Source: Deinococcus taeanensis (GTDB taxonomy: Bacteria > Deinococcota > Deinococci > Deinococcales > Deinococcaceae). Taken from it: DNA of 64,000 nt. Shown piece after piece: positions 1-8,514 of this stretch. Position numbers and translations under genes: made by a program. The stretch spans positions 176,001 through 240,000 of the forward strand of contig NZ_CP083455.1 in NCBI RefSeq assembly GCF_020229735.1. Direction: 5' to 3'. The notes under the pieces were generated by a model. The model had not been told where the DNA came from. It saw only the letters and a list, made by a program, of their open reading frames with translations, and made no database searches. Position 1 is the stretch's first letter; each line of letters opens with the position of its first letter.

Positions 1-236
1 TGACTGATCTTCTCCAGGAAGTGGTAGTTCTCCAGCGTAACCGGACCGCGCGCACCGACAGTCCGCAGGTGCTGGTTGTCCGTGACCGGATGGCCCTGCC
101 GGGTGGTGAGGGTCTGCGCGGTCTCTCCGGGCGCCTGACGGTTATCCGCGGCGCCGCCCACCCCCTCTACCGCGGTGCCGTCCTGGCCCTGCGACTGTGC
201 CGTGTCGTGTGGGGTGGGCTTGTGCTGGTCATCCAT
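1..236 (-). CDS. Catalase, N-terminal part (runs off the window)
   Basis: The reading frame from the ATG at 236 gives about 78 residues before the window edge. The end carries the segment [12 protein letters not shown] then [16 protein letters not shown], which matches the conserved N-terminus of monofunctional haem catalases (family knowledge). About 35 low-complexity residues precede it. Catalases decompose hydrogen peroxide in the cytoplasm. A TATAAC hexamer lies 7 nt upstream of the ATG, so the mRNA may be leaderless. The active-site His and haem-ligand Tyr lie outside the window, so activity cannot be judged. Confidence 0.85.
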   Translation of the reverse strand, partial: MDDQHKPTPHDTAQSQGQDGTAVEGVGGAADNRQAPGETAQTLTTRQGHPVTDNQHLRTVGARGPVTLENYHFLEKIS

Positions 237-243
237 GCCACCC

Positions 244-249
244 GTTATA
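244..249 (-). promoter_or_regulatory. -10 element of the catalase gene
   Basis: TATAAC on the minus strand, 7 nt from the ATG at 236. It fits the short spacing of leaderless promoters, although the last base is C rather than T. Confidence 0.4.
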
Positions 250-389
250 CCGAAGTCAACTCGGGAAACATTTGCCTGTCGTTGAGATGCGCTTGAGGCA
301 ACCTCCTCAAAGGCCAGTGGCCCCGTCCCCCTCCGGTGCTGAAGCGGGCGGAGAACCGGACGCGGCCGGGCCGCTGCCTCAGGGCGGTT

Positions 390-424
390 CAGCAAAACAT
401 CTCTCCTGACACGCAGGAGAGATG
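390..424 (-). terminator. Rho-independent terminator of tRNA-Leu
   Basis: A perfect 11-bp stem (398-408 with 414-424) with loop ACACG is followed on the minus strand by GTTTTGC. It lies 5 nt beyond the CCA end of the tRNA-Leu gene. Confidence 0.75.
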
Positions 425-428
425 CGGG

Positions 429-512
429 TGGTGCCGGGAACGGGACTTGAACCCGCACGCCTTGCAGCGGCCGATTTTAAGTCGGATGCGTCTACCGTTC
501 CGCCATCCCGGC
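429..512 (-). tRNA. tRNA-Leu (anticodon UAA)
   Basis: The minus strand folds as a class II tRNA of 84 nt with an encoded CCA. The acceptor stem is GCCGGGA with TCCCGGC. The anticodon loop reads CTTAAAA, giving UAA, which decodes leucine. The T-arm GTTCAAGTC is canonical and there is a long variable arm. A TATACT box upstream (539-544) and a terminator downstream (390-424) make it a single-gene unit. Confidence 0.95.
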
Positions 513-538
513 CTGCTCCCACAAGCGGAAGCCTGCAC

Positions 539-544
539 AGTATA
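539..544 (-). promoter_or_regulatory. -10 box of tRNA-Leu
   Basis: TATACT on the minus strand, 26 nt upstream of the mature tRNA 5' end. No convincing -35 hexamer was found at 16-18 bp. Confidence 0.45.
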
Positions 545-575
545 GAAGAAAGGCCACCGCTGCGCAGGAAAACAG

Positions 576-618
576 TGATGGAGCAGGGGACGTCTGCCCG
601 GCGTCCCCTGCTCCATCA
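576..618. repeat. 17-bp perfect inverted repeat
   Basis: Bases 576-592 pair exactly with 602-618 around a 9-nt loop. It sits between the tRNA-Leu promoter and the 3' end of the PHP gene (stop at 781). It has no U-tract on either strand, so it may be a rho-independent-like terminator of the PHP operon, a processing hairpin or a small dispersed repeat. Confidence 0.6.
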
Positions 619-780
619 GGGGCCAGCACGGGTGTTGACGGCAGGGTTTCTCCCGGCGCTCCGCTCAGGAGGCAGGTGATCGCCCCGCCTCTGCCTGATA
701 CCTTCGGAGCGCCCAGGAAGAGAAAGAGGGTGCGGGTGAAAGAACGGGTTCGCTCTACGGACTGAACTGCGCCGTGGCGG

Positions 781-1650
781 TCAGTTCCGCCGGAACTGCC
801 CGTGAAAGTTCCGCCACTGCTTCTGGCCGAGCGCGTACACCGGGTGCGTCCACCGGCCCGCCACCACGCCCTCCCGCAGCGACTCAATCAGCTGCGGCGG
901 GGTGTGAATCGTCCGGAAGGGCGTCTCCACCCACGCCTCACCGATATCCCGCAGGGTGTGCGCGTCACTGCCCGCACACATGGGCAACTGGCGTGCCTGC
1001 GCCCACGCCTGCGCCGCGCGGTTCCAGTGATGACGCGACAGCCGGGAATTGAACGTCTCCACGAGATCGACCTGCTCCGCAATGCGTTCCGTTGCGGCCG
1101 GTCGCAACCGGTACCGCTTCAACGGATCGAAGCCGTGCTGCAGGAGCACCAGCCCCCCCTGCGCCCGGATCTCCCGGACCGTCTCCTCCGGGGTGAGTTT
1201 CGGCGCAATACGCTCCTGCAGGAACAGCCCGATCAGTTCGCCTTCGCTGGTCGTGATTTCCTCACCTGCGATCACACTCAGCCGGTCCTCAAGCCCCATG
1301 TCCCGCACCAGTGCCTGCAGCGCTGGTCCACCCCGGAACTCGTCATGGTCTGTGACGGCAATGACGCGGGTGTTCGTGCGCAGCATCCACCCCGGGATGT
1401 CCCGCAGCGGCGTGCGGCAGTCATGACTGACTTCCGTATGCACGTGCAGGTCCATGCGCATCACCTGCACCCCGGCGCGCCACACCAGGTTGTTCTGCCG
1501 GGCCGCACCGGGCCGCGGCGCCCAACCCAGCGCCCCGCCCACGCGGTCCTGCAGGGCGTGCACGAGGGCCACCGGCCACGCGCGCCGCAGCGGCACCTGC
1601 CGGGCTTCACTTGGGTTCAGGGGCGGCAGGGGCGGCCTGGACTTCGTCAC
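781..1650 (-). CDS. PHP-domain phosphoesterase
   Basis: The encoded protein has 289 aa. The PHP metal motif DLHVHTEVSHDC occurs about 65 residues in, and GSDAH near residue 225 supplies further metal ligands. PHP proteins hydrolyse phosphoesters with a multinuclear metal centre; the substrate here is unknown. The start chosen is the GTG at 1650, which overlaps the stop of the upstream lipid-kinase gene as GTGA and implies translational coupling. A shorter protein from the ATG at 1461 or 1455 would begin right at the PHP domain and is the main alternative. The N-terminal 60 residues are Pro/Arg-rich and not recognisable. Confidence 0.8.
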   Translation of the reverse strand: MTKSRPPLPPLNPSEARQVPLRRAWPVALVHALQDRVGGALGWAPRPGAARQNNLVWRAGVQVMRMDLHVHTEVSHDCRTPLRDIPGWMLRTNTRVIAVTDHDEFRGGPALQALVRDMGLEDRLSVIAGEEITTSEGELIGLFLQERIAPKLTPEETVREIRAQGGLVLLQHGFDPLKRYRLRPAATERIAEQVDLVETFNSRLSRHHWNRAAQAWAQARQLPMCAGSDAHTLRDIGEAWVETPFRTIHTPPQLIESLREGVVAGRWTHPVYALGQKQWRNFHGQFRRN

Positions 1651-2603
1651 GCGTCTGCTCCGGCCGCCTGAGCCGGCACGGGCACCAGCACCCGCAGCGC
1701 CGCCGGCCACGCCTCGATCAGCACGCGGCCCGTCACGCCCTGCATCGGCTCGCGCACCTCTGCGTCCACATGAAAGGCCTGCCCGGTGTACGGAATTTCC
1801 ACCCGGGCTGCCCGGGTGCTTTCCACACTGCTGAGCGCCTCGAAGTCATCCCGCGCCAGGGCCGCCAGATACGCCAGCAGTCCCTCCCGGCCCGCCGCGT
1901 CAATGCGCACCACGTCCAGCTGCCCGTCTCCCGGGTCCGCGTTCGTCGCGAGGCGCAGCCTCGGCCCGGTCGCCTTGGTGTTCATGACCTCCAGCAGCGC
2001 GAACGCCGTTTCGGGCAGCACCTCGCTGTCGAGTGTCACGGCGGCCGGCGGAGGATCAAACGTCGTGAGGGCCGTCGTGAGCGCCTGCACGGCCCGCAGC
2101 GGACTCTTCCCGCCTTCCGGGTCGTACTCCGCCATCACGTCCGCGAAGGCCCCGCACCCGCACGCCTCCAGGAACACGTCCTCGCCCCAGGGGCCTTCCA
2201 CGCGCCCCAGGTCGAACGGCTGTTCGGTCGCCTGGGCGTACAGGGCGATCACGTCCAGCGGTTCGCCCTGTACGCCCAGGGTCCGGGCCACGTTGTTCGC
2301 CGTGCCCATGGGAATCACGCCGAGCGTCACCCCGTCCCGGCCGGCGAGGTGCAGGGCCACGGCCCGCACCGTGCCGTCCCCGCCGGCCACGAACACCGTG
2401 CCCTGGGCGTCGGCCAGGGCACGTTCGAGTTCCTCCTCCCCGGTGGTCGCCCGGTATACAGGCTGGAACCCGATGCCCTGCAGGGCCGTCACCAGAAGGT
2501 CCGGCGTGCAGCGCGTACTGCCGCCCGCATTCGTGTTGAAGATCAGGATGGCCGGGCCGCGCCGCAGGTCGCTCACCGGAGGCGCGGTGTTCAGTGCTGT
2601 CAT
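1647..2603 (-). CDS. Diacylglycerol/lipid kinase family protein
   Basis: This 318-aa protein has the DAGK catalytic fold. The segment ILIFNTNAGGS opens the domain, VAGGDGTVR is the GGDGT nucleotide-binding motif, and GVIPMGTANN follows. The family phosphorylates diacylglycerol, sphingoid bases or related lipids using ATP on the inner face of the membrane; the substrate is not predictable here. The ATG at 2603 is preferred because TACAGT lies 6 nt upstream (leaderless pattern); a TTG at 2645 in the same frame is less likely. The stop overlaps the GTG of the PHP gene, so the two form an operon. Confidence 0.85.
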   Translation of the reverse strand: MTALNTAPPVSDLRRGPAILIFNTNAGGSTRCTPDLLVTALQGIGFQPVYRATTGEEELERALADAQGTVFVAGGDGTVRAVALHLAGRDGVTLGVIPMGTANNVARTLGVQGEPLDVIALYAQATEQPFDLGRVEGPWGEDVFLEACGCGAFADVMAEYDPEGGKSPLRAVQALTTALTTFDPPPAAVTLDSEVLPETAFALLEVMNTKATGPRLRLATNADPGDGQLDVVRIDAAGREGLLAYLAALARDDFEALSSVESTRAARVEIPYTGQAFHVDAEVREPMQGVTGRVLIEAWPAALRVLVPVPAQAAGADA

Positions 2604-2609
2604 GGCGTC

Positions 2610-2615
2610 ACTGTA
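2610..2615 (-). promoter_or_regulatory. -10 element, probable leaderless mRNA (lipid kinase)
   Basis: TACAGT on the minus strand, 6 nt before the ATG at 2603. No Shine-Dalgarno sequence is present. Confidence 0.5.
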
Positions 2616-2677
2616 GCCCCCGCTTCGGCAGGCCGCCTTCAGCAAATCATGACCCGCCCGGTGTACGCCCGGGCAGC

Positions 2678-3032
2678 TCAGGCCTGCCGGTGCGCGTCCC
2701 GGTCCGCTTCTCGTTGTGGGTTCCGGAGGGCCGCCCAGTCCTCGAACGCCAGCGCCGGCAGCAGCGCGAAACTTCCCACGAACAGGCTGGCCACGGCCGC
2801 CGGCACCCGAATGGGCGTCCGGCCGTTCAGCGCGAGGTACAACGCGCCGAGCGTGCTCAGCGCGCCCACGTCCATGAACATGACCCGGGCGAACGAACTG
2901 CGCTGCAGGGTTTCCCGCGCCCCCGGTTCACCCGGCCGGGCCGAACACGGCGGTCAGCACCAGCAGCAGCCACAACGAGCCGAACAGACGCAGCCGGGCA
3001 GGGGAGGGACGGCGGTACTCGGAAAGGGGCAT
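2678..3032 (-). pseudogene. Small membrane protein gene split by a frameshift
   Basis: From the ATG at 3032 the frame encodes 34 residues with a hydrophobic stretch (LWLLLVLTAVFGPAG) and stops at 2928-2930. Removing one G from the GGG at 2931-2933 would join it to a second open frame (EPGARETLQRSSF onward) with two further hydrophobic segments, ending at 2678, for about 117 aa in total. TACGCT 6 nt before the ATG supports the start. I do not recognise the family. The lesion may be a real mutation or a sequencing error in a G/C-rich run. The downstream part alone has an ATG at 2881 that could give a 67-aa protein. Confidence 0.55.
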
Positions 3033-3038
3033 ACCGGC

Positions 3039-3044
3039 AGCGTA
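3039..3044 (-). promoter_or_regulatory. -10 element, probable leaderless mRNA (split membrane gene)
   Basis: TACGCT on the minus strand, 6 nt before the ATG at 3032. The rest of 3045-3288 holds no supported gene. Confidence 0.45.
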
Positions 3045-3288
3045 CCGGCACAGGCCGAACGGACTGAATCAATTCACACTGGAGTACGGCAAAACCATGA
3101 ACTCCGGCGGACTGGGCAAGGCCGAACTGGAAATGAGGTCACCCGCGCAGGCCTGGCGTGAAGGGCCCCGCAGTCCTGCCCCGTCGCTCACCGGTCCTGA
3201 AGGCAGAGATGCCCCGGAGCCTCACTGCGCCTAACCTCCACCGGCGCTGTGGTCAGGTCTGAGCCCCGATTCGCTCCGTGCGGGGCAC

Positions 3289-3320
3289 AAAAAGCTGCCT
3301 TCCCCAACTGGGGAAGGCAG
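3289..3320 (-). terminator. Rho-independent terminator of nrdJ
   Basis: An 11-bp perfect stem (3295-3305 with 3310-3320) with loop AGTT is followed on the minus strand by GCTTTTT. It lies 24 nt after the nrdJ stop. Confidence 0.9.
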
Positions 3321-3343
3321 GCGGGTGGAACCGGCGGTTTACG

Positions 3344-6331
3344 TCAACCGCACTTGCTGTAACCGCAGGCCTGGCATTTCAGGCAGCCTTCCTCACGGAT
3401 CACGGCTTTCTCCTCGCACACGGGGCAGCGTTCCCGGGCCATGCCGTCCACGCTCACACCCGCAGGGGCGGCGCTTACAGGCTGGGCGGTGTCGGTGCTG
3501 CCACCCGCCAGAGGGGGCAGCTGCGCAGCGTCAAGGTCCTTCTGGAAGGTTTCCAGCGCCACGGCGATCAGGTCGGCCTTGCTGCCCACGAGGCGGCCGT
3601 TATAGCTGCCGTACAGGCCGCCATTGATGCCGCGCAGGGTCTTGACGATGGCCTGAGCGGGCACGCCGTGCTGAAGGGCGATGGACACCACGCGGCCAAG
3701 CGCTTCGCTGTCGGCGTTCGCTTCGTCCCCGGCGCGCCCCGAGATGACCATCACTTCGACAGGTTTACCGCCGAGTTCATTGACGGTGACGAGGAAGCTG
3801 CGGCGGTGGCCGCTGGTGGGATCGGTGAGTTTGACCATGTCAGTGATGCCGCGCAGGCGGGTGGGGCGCTCGTACTGGGGTTTGCTGGACAGGGCGGGGG
3901 TCACCCTGGCGGCAGGGGCCGGAGTGGCGGATTCAGGGGTGGGACGCTGTTCGCCCATAACGTCCGCGGCGGCGCTGGCTTCCGCGGCAGGCTCGTCCTC
4001 CTTCCTGGTTTTCTTCTTGCTGGTACTCAGCACCTGGAACTGCCGGGAGCCGTCGCGGTACACGGTGATGCCCTTGCAGCCGGTCATGTACGCTTCGCTG
4101 TAGGCGTCCTGAACATCCTGGACGGTGGCGTCGTTCGGCAGGTTGATGGTTTTGCTGAGGCTGTTGGCGGCGTACCCCTGCGCGTCAAAGGCGCACTGCA
4201 CGACGCCCTGCATGCGGACGTGATCGACGGGCTTGATGTCGTGCGCGCACACGAACACCTGCTGGAGGGCGTCGGGGATGAAGGGCAGGCCGACGACGCT
4301 GCCGTGGTTCTCGCTGACGGCTTCAGTGACCTTATCCCAGTCCCAGCCGCCGTCCCTGGTCATGCCCTGCGGAGCGGGGTACGTTTCGAGGAGTTCCACG
4401 AACAGCGGAGCGAGGAGGGCGCGGTACTCGCTGCCGATCTTGCGCCAGATAAACGGACTGAAGATGGGTTCAATGCCGGAGGAGACGCCCATGAGCATGC
4501 TGGTGGTGCCGGTGGGCGCGACAGTCAGGACGGCCACGTTCCGGCGGGGGGCGTGGGGGACCTTGCCGGGGTTGCGGGTGTACACGGCGTACACGCCGCG
4601 TTCCTCGCCCAGCCGCTCGCTTTCGAGAATGGCTTCCTCACGCAGGGCGCTCATGATGTCGTAGATGGTGCGGCGGCCAGCGTCACTGTCGTAGCGCAGG
4701 CCGAGTTTGATGAGGGCGTCGGCGAGGCCCATGACGCCCAGGCCCAGGCGGCGCAGGTCCTGGCTGGCCACGCGGTTGTCCTCAAGCGCGAAGACATTCA
4801 CGTCGAGCACGTCGTCGAGGAAGCGCACGGCGGTCCGGACATCCGCGCGGAAGGTGGCCTCGTCGAAGCGGCTGTCCCTGACGTACGCAGCCAGGTTGAT
4901 GGCGCCCAGGTCGCAGGGTTCGCCCACCGTGAGGGGAATCTCGCCGCAGGGGTTGGTGCTGCGGATCTCGTAGCGCGCGCCAAGGTTCTTCAGGGCGGAG
5001 TACTCATTGATGCGGTCCACGAAGATCAGGCCCGGTTCGCCGGTGCTCCAGGCGTGCTGCGCGATCTGGTCCCACAGCCACTGCGCGGGAATGGCGGGCG
5101 CGCCGTCCTTGGTGGTGTACACGGGAACACCCTGGGCGTTGTCGTCCGCCCGGGGGGGCAGCTCAGGGAGGGTGCCGACGTACGCTCCGGGCTGCGGCGC
5201 CAGGAAGTACTTGCCGGGGACCTCCTGGGCCTTGACGGGCCACAGTCCGCCCGCCTGAAGGGTGTCCCAGAACGTGCTGCTGACCAGGATGCTGATGTTG
5301 AAGGTGCTGATGTCCCCTTCGGCGGCCTCGCGGTCGAGGTCCTTGGCGGTCAGGAAGTCCAGCACGTCGGGGTGCTCGATACTGATGGTGGCCATGCCCG
5401 CGCCCCGGCGCGTGCCGCCCTGCCGCACCACGCGCAGCACCGGGGCGTACACGAAGCGCAGGGTGTTGATCGGGCCGCTCTGCTCCGCGCCGCGGTTGGC
5501 CCACTCAAGGAAATTATCGAAGATTTCAAGCAGGAAGCTCACGGGCCCGCTGCTGGTGCCGCCCGAACCCTTGATGGGTGCGCCCTCGGGCCGCATGACG
5601 CTCAGGTCGATGCGGGGTTCGAGGCCCATCTTGGCGTCATCGGCAACCTTGCGGGCCGCGTCAATGATGCCGCCCATATCGTCCGGAACGGCCTGCACGC
5701 CTTCAGGCAGACTCTTGACGACGGAGACCCCATTCGAGCGGGCCAGGGCCACCAGCTCCGGGTTGATGACCGGGCCGTACACCACACGGGTCCAGTTGCG
5801 CACCGCGATGGGCTGCTTGTCCCCGTCCGGCTGGGTGGGGGGGCGCATGAGCCCCTCAATGAAGTCCTGCACGTCGGGGTGTGCGGCGCTCATATACACC
5901 CAGCCGCGCACCCCGGTGTCGGGGCGGCTGCTGTCGGCGCGGGGCGTGTAGACGTCGAGGTTCACGCCGTTCCCGCCGCCGACCTTGGTGACCAGCGCAA
6001 GTTTCCGCGCGACTTCCATGACGCCCTCAAACGTGTCGGGACTGTGCTCGGTGGCGCCCTGCACGAAGCAGTTCAGGACGTTGCCGTGCTGCGTCCCGGC
6101 GCCGGCCAGGACGCGCCCGCCCGGGCAGAATTTCTTCTGGGCCATCAGGTCGTAGTACTGCTGCGCCCAGTGTTCGCGCACCTCGGGCGCCTCGGCCCCC
6201 GCCACCCAGGTGGCAATGCGGCGGAACATGCCGCTCAGGTCACCGTCGCTGCTTTGCAGGTACTGCCGCCGGGCGATGTGGTGGGCGTTCTCGTCGAAGT
6301 TGGTCAGGGGTTGCGCACTGAGGGTGGTCAC
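3344..6331 (-). CDS. nrdJ: Adenosylcobalamin-dependent (class II) ribonucleotide reductase
   Basis: This 995-aa enzyme reduces ribonucleotides to deoxyribonucleotides using adenosylcobalamin as radical source, so it needs no oxygen and no small subunit. The ribonucleotide-reductase barrel carries NPCGEIPL, a conserved active-site motif with a Cys and a Glu. The extended C-terminal region and a terminal Cys-rich ribbon (CPVCEEK then CLKCQACGYSKCG) are typical of long NrdJ proteins. Start: GTG at 6331 with AAGGAG about 8 nt upstream. Transcription is monocistronic, with a terminator at 3289-3320. Two NrdR-box-like sites cover the likely promoter, and nrdR itself lies at 15080, so repression by NrdR is expected. 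No cobalamin riboswitch was recognised in the 5' leader. Confidence 0.95.
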   Translation of the reverse strand: MTTLSAQPLTNFDENAHHIARRQYLQSSDGDLSGMFRRIATWVAGAEAPEVREHWAQQYYDLMAQKKFCPGGRVLAGAGTQHGNVLNCFVQGATEHSPDTFEGVMEVARKLALVTKVGGGNGVNLDVYTPRADSSRPDTGVRGWVYMSAAHPDVQDFIEGLMRPPTQPDGDKQPIAVRNWTRVVYGPVINPELVALARSNGVSVVKSLPEGVQAVPDDMGGIIDAARKVADDAKMGLEPRIDLSVMRPEGAPIKGSGGTSSGPVSFLLEIFDNFLEWANRGAEQSGPINTLRFVYAPVLRVVRQGGTRRGAGMATISIEHPDVLDFLTAKDLDREAAEGDISTFNISILVSSTFWDTLQAGGLWPVKAQEVPGKYFLAPQPGAYVGTLPELPPRADDNAQGVPVYTTKDGAPAIPAQWLWDQIAQHAWSTGEPGLIFVDRINEYSALKNLGARYEIRSTNPCGEIPLTVGEPCDLGAINLAAYVRDSRFDEATFRADVRTAVRFLDDVLDVNVFALEDNRVASQDLRRLGLGVMGLADALIKLGLRYDSDAGRRTIYDIMSALREEAILESERLGEERGVYAVYTRNPGKVPHAPRRNVAVLTVAPTGTTSMLMGVSSGIEPIFSPFIWRKIGSEYRALLAPLFVELLETYPAPQGMTRDGGWDWDKVTEAVSENHGSVVGLPFIPDALQQVFVCAHDIKPVDHVRMQGVVQCAFDAQGYAANSLSKTINLPNDATVQDVQDAYSEAYMTGCKGITVYRDGSRQFQVLSTSKKKTRKEDEPAAEASAAADVMGEQRPTPESATPAPAARVTPALSSKPQYERPTRLRGITDMVKLTDPTSGHRRSFLVTVNELGGKPVEVMVISGRAGDEANADSEALGRVVSIALQHGVPAQAIVKTLRGINGGLYGSYNGRLVGSKADLIAVALETFQKDLDAAQLPPLAGGSTDTAQPVSAAPAGVSVDGMARERCPVCEEKAVIREEGCLKCQACGYSKCG

Positions 6332-6480
6332 AGAGGGATCTCCTTACAGGGGTTGGGGGCAGGAGACCACAGCAAGAACCCGCACCGCCCCGGGTGGGAC
6401 CGTGAGGTGGCGCTTGCAGTGGGTGGCCGGTGAAGTGGGCCGTTCCTGAGATGGCTGACTGTACCACCCGCCCGCAGGAG

Positions 6481-6528
6481 GTACAAGCACTTGTACGTCC
6501 CTGCCCAGTCGTGTACAAGATAGAGTGA
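6481..6528 (-). promoter_or_regulatory. nrdJ promoter with paired NrdR-box candidates
   Basis: Box 1 (6481-6496) is the perfect palindrome GTACAAGCACTTGTAC. Box 2 (6513-6528) is an imperfect copy with GTACAAG intact. The conserved CAA of each box is exactly 32 bp apart, three helical turns, as known for NrdR operators. On the minus strand a candidate -35 TTGTAC (6513-6518), a 17-bp spacer and a -10 TACAAG (6490-6495) fall inside the two boxes. The promoter assignment is inference; the NrdR reading rests on the known CAA-N4-TTG core and the spacing. Confidence 0.65.
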
Positions 6529-6614
6529 AATTGGCAAACATGAAGATTCGCTGAAAGGCGTGTGGTACGCCGGATTTCTCTCCAGCGCCCCAGCAGGGGA
6601 GAAGCACACACCCC

Positions 6615-7577
6615 TCAGTGCTGCTCGGGTTTCGCCTCCCGCTCCATCAGGCGCGCCACCCCATCGCGCGGACTCCACTCCCCCCGCGTCACCTGCGCCA
6701 CCGCCCGCACAATCGGCAGATCATGCCCGTGTGCCGCCGCCCACGCATCCAGCAGCCCCGCCGTACGCAGGCCCTCAACCACCTTCCCCCCCTGCCCCGG
6801 GTGCTCCCCCCGCCCCATCGCCTCACCCGCCGCACGGTTCCGGCTGTGCCGGCTCGTGGCCGTCGCCACCAGATCCCCCAGCCCACTCAGCCCGTACACC
6901 GTCTCCTCCCGCGCGCCCAACGCCCCCAGGTACCGGTTCATCTCCCGCAACCCCCGCGTGATCAGCGCCGCCTTCGCGTTATCCCCCAGATTCAGACCAT
7001 CCACCAGACCCGCCGCGACCGCCATCACGTTCTTCAACACGCCGCCCAGCTCCACGCCCGTCTCATCGTCACTCGTGTACACCCGCAACGCCGGCGTCAT
7101 CAGCGCCCCCTGCACCACCCGCGCGAAACCCGCGTCCCGGCTCGCCACCACCGTCGCGGCCGGCAGCCCCCGCCCGACCTCCTCAGCGTGATTCGGACCG
7201 CTCAGCACCGCCACGCGCGTAAATCCCAGCTCACGTGCCAGCACCGACAGCTGCCCCCCATCCGGCGCGAGCCCCTTGGCACACAGCACCACACCCAGCT
7301 CCCGCGGCAACGCCGCCAGCAGATCCGGCACCCCGACACTCGGCACCACCACCAGCGCAAAGGGCGCGTCCGTGATCGCCTCCCCCAAATGCGCTGTCAC
7401 CTCCAACCCCGCCGGTAGCGTCACCCCCGGCAGGTACTCCACGTTCACCCGGTCCTCCTGCAACACCCGTGCAAACGCTCCCCGCCGCGCCCACAACCGC
7501 ACCGGACCGTTGCGCGCCGCATTCACCGCCAGCGCCGTCCCCCAGCCGCCCGCCCCCAGCACCGGCAGCGGTCTCAC
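6615..7577 (-). CDS. gpsA: Glycerol-3-phosphate dehydrogenase [NAD(P)+]
   Basis: This 320-aa protein makes sn-glycerol 3-phosphate from dihydroxyacetone phosphate for phospholipid synthesis. The N-terminus holds the Rossmann dinucleotide motif [10 protein letters not shown]. The C-terminal domain has the conserved [15 protein letters not shown] helix with the catalytic Lys and the TRGLREMNR segment. The GTG start at 7577 overlaps the methyltransferase stop as GTGA, so the two are translationally coupled. Length is normal for the family. No terminator was seen between its stop and the nrdJ promoter region. Confidence 0.95.
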   Translation of the reverse strand: MRPLPVLGAGGWGTALAVNAARNGPVRLWARRGAFARVLQEDRVNVEYLPGVTLPAGLEVTAHLGEAITDAPFALVVVPSVGVPDLLAALPRELGVVLCAKGLAPDGGQLSVLARELGFTRVAVLSGPNHAEEVGRGLPAATVVASRDAGFARVVQGALMTPALRVYTSDDETGVELGGVLKNVMAVAAGLVDGLNLGDNAKAALITRGLREMNRYLGALGAREETVYGLSGLGDLVATATSRHSRNRAAGEAMGRGEHPGQGGKVVEGLRTAGLLDAWAAAHGHDLPIVRAVAQVTRGEWSPRDGVARLMEREAKPEQH

Positions 7578-8326
7578 GCTGATGCTCCAGCCCACGCAAA
7601 AACCCACACGCGCGGCGCATCCGGCGTGGGCGGCGCGTAATCCGGGTACTCCACGATCTCCCACCGCGCAAACCCGGCTGCCGCCAGCAGCGGCTCCAGG
7701 TCCGACGGATCGTACCCACGTTCCCGGTGCGTCTCCACAAACTCCAGCTCCCCCACCCGGCAGAACGCCTGCACCACCCCCACATCCGCCTCCGCGTCGT
7801 AGTGATGCGACCAGTGGTAATGCACCTCCTCGCCATCCGGCAGCGGCGCCAGCCCCTCAATGGCGTCTCCCTCCCACAACTCCCGCACCCCCACGCGCGT
7901 GTTCACGTCGAACGCCAGCAGGCCCCCCGCGACCAGATGCGCCCGCGCCCGCCGGAGCGCCGCCCCGAGATCCTCCGCCCCCAACAGATTGTTCAGGCTG
8001 TCAAACACGCAGGTCACAAGCTCAAACCGCTCGCCCAGGTCGAAGGTCCGCAGGTCCCCCTGCACGAACGGCACCCCCGGCAGCCGACCCCGGGCCTCCA
8101 CCAGCATCGCCTCACTGAAATCCAGGCCGGTTACCGCCCAGCCCCCACCCACCAGTTCACGGGTAAAGCCGCCCGTTCCGCACGCCAGGTCCAGCGCCCG
8201 CCCAGGCTCATTCAGCCCGCCGTCACGCGCGTAAGTCAGTACGAAATCCGCCCAGTGGTCGTACTCCACGTCCGCCATGATCGCGTCGTACACGGCGGCC
8301 AGCGCTGTAAACGGCTGCCTCTGCAT
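7574..8326 (-). CDS. Class I SAM-dependent methyltransferase
   Basis: The protein has 250 aa. The SAM-binding motif I is [14 protein letters not shown], followed by an acidic residue ending strand 2 (GLDFSEAML) and the [10 protein letters not shown] and FDSLNNLL motifs. This is the Methyltransf_25-like arrangement; the substrate is unknown. The ATG at 8326 follows TATACT with 7 nt between, with no Shine-Dalgarno, so the mRNA is probably leaderless. It is the first gene of a two-gene operon with gpsA. Confidence 0.85.
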   Translation of the reverse strand: MQRQPFTALAAVYDAIMADVEYDHWADFVLTYARDGGLNEPGRALDLACGTGGFTRELVGGGWAVTGLDFSEAMLVEARGRLPGVPFVQGDLRTFDLGERFELVTCVFDSLNNLLGAEDLGAALRRARAHLVAGGLLAFDVNTRVGVRELWEGDAIEGLAPLPDGEEVHYHWSHHYDAEADVGVVQAFCRVGELEFVETHRERGYDPSDLEPLLAAAGFARWEIVEYPDYAPPTPDAPRVWVFAWAGASA

Positions 8327-8333
8327 GAACGGA

Positions 8334-8339
8334 AGTATA
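8334..8339 (-). promoter_or_regulatory. -10 element, probable leaderless mRNA (methyltransferase-gpsA)
   Basis: TATACT on the minus strand, 7 nt before the ATG at 8326. Confidence 0.6.
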
Positions 8340-8514
8340 ACCCCGCCCCTGTCAGTCACCGGTCCGTGCCCTCACGTGAAAACTCCGCTCCACAACCCCA
8401 CGTGTGAACAGCCGGTGAGGCAAGGAGCAACGCAACCCCTCTGGCCCCACCCCTCCTGCGCCCGGTACGGTGAACACAACCGCCCCGCGCGCCACCCCAA
8501 CCAGGAGGACCACC

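Noticed and set aside
3098..3238. 46-codon plus-strand ORF after the split membrane gene
   Set aside because: TACGGC 6 nt upstream is only a near match to the -10 motif, and the product is low-complexity; not enough to call.
3278..6433. A 1051-codon open frame on the plus strand
   Set aside because: It is the antisense shadow of nrdJ, produced by high GC; its translation has no recognisable motif while the minus strand has a complete reductase.
6332..6480. Cobalamin riboswitch in the nrdJ leader
   Set aside because: A B12-dependent enzyme suggested it, but the conserved B12-box core was not found and the leader is only about 150 nt.
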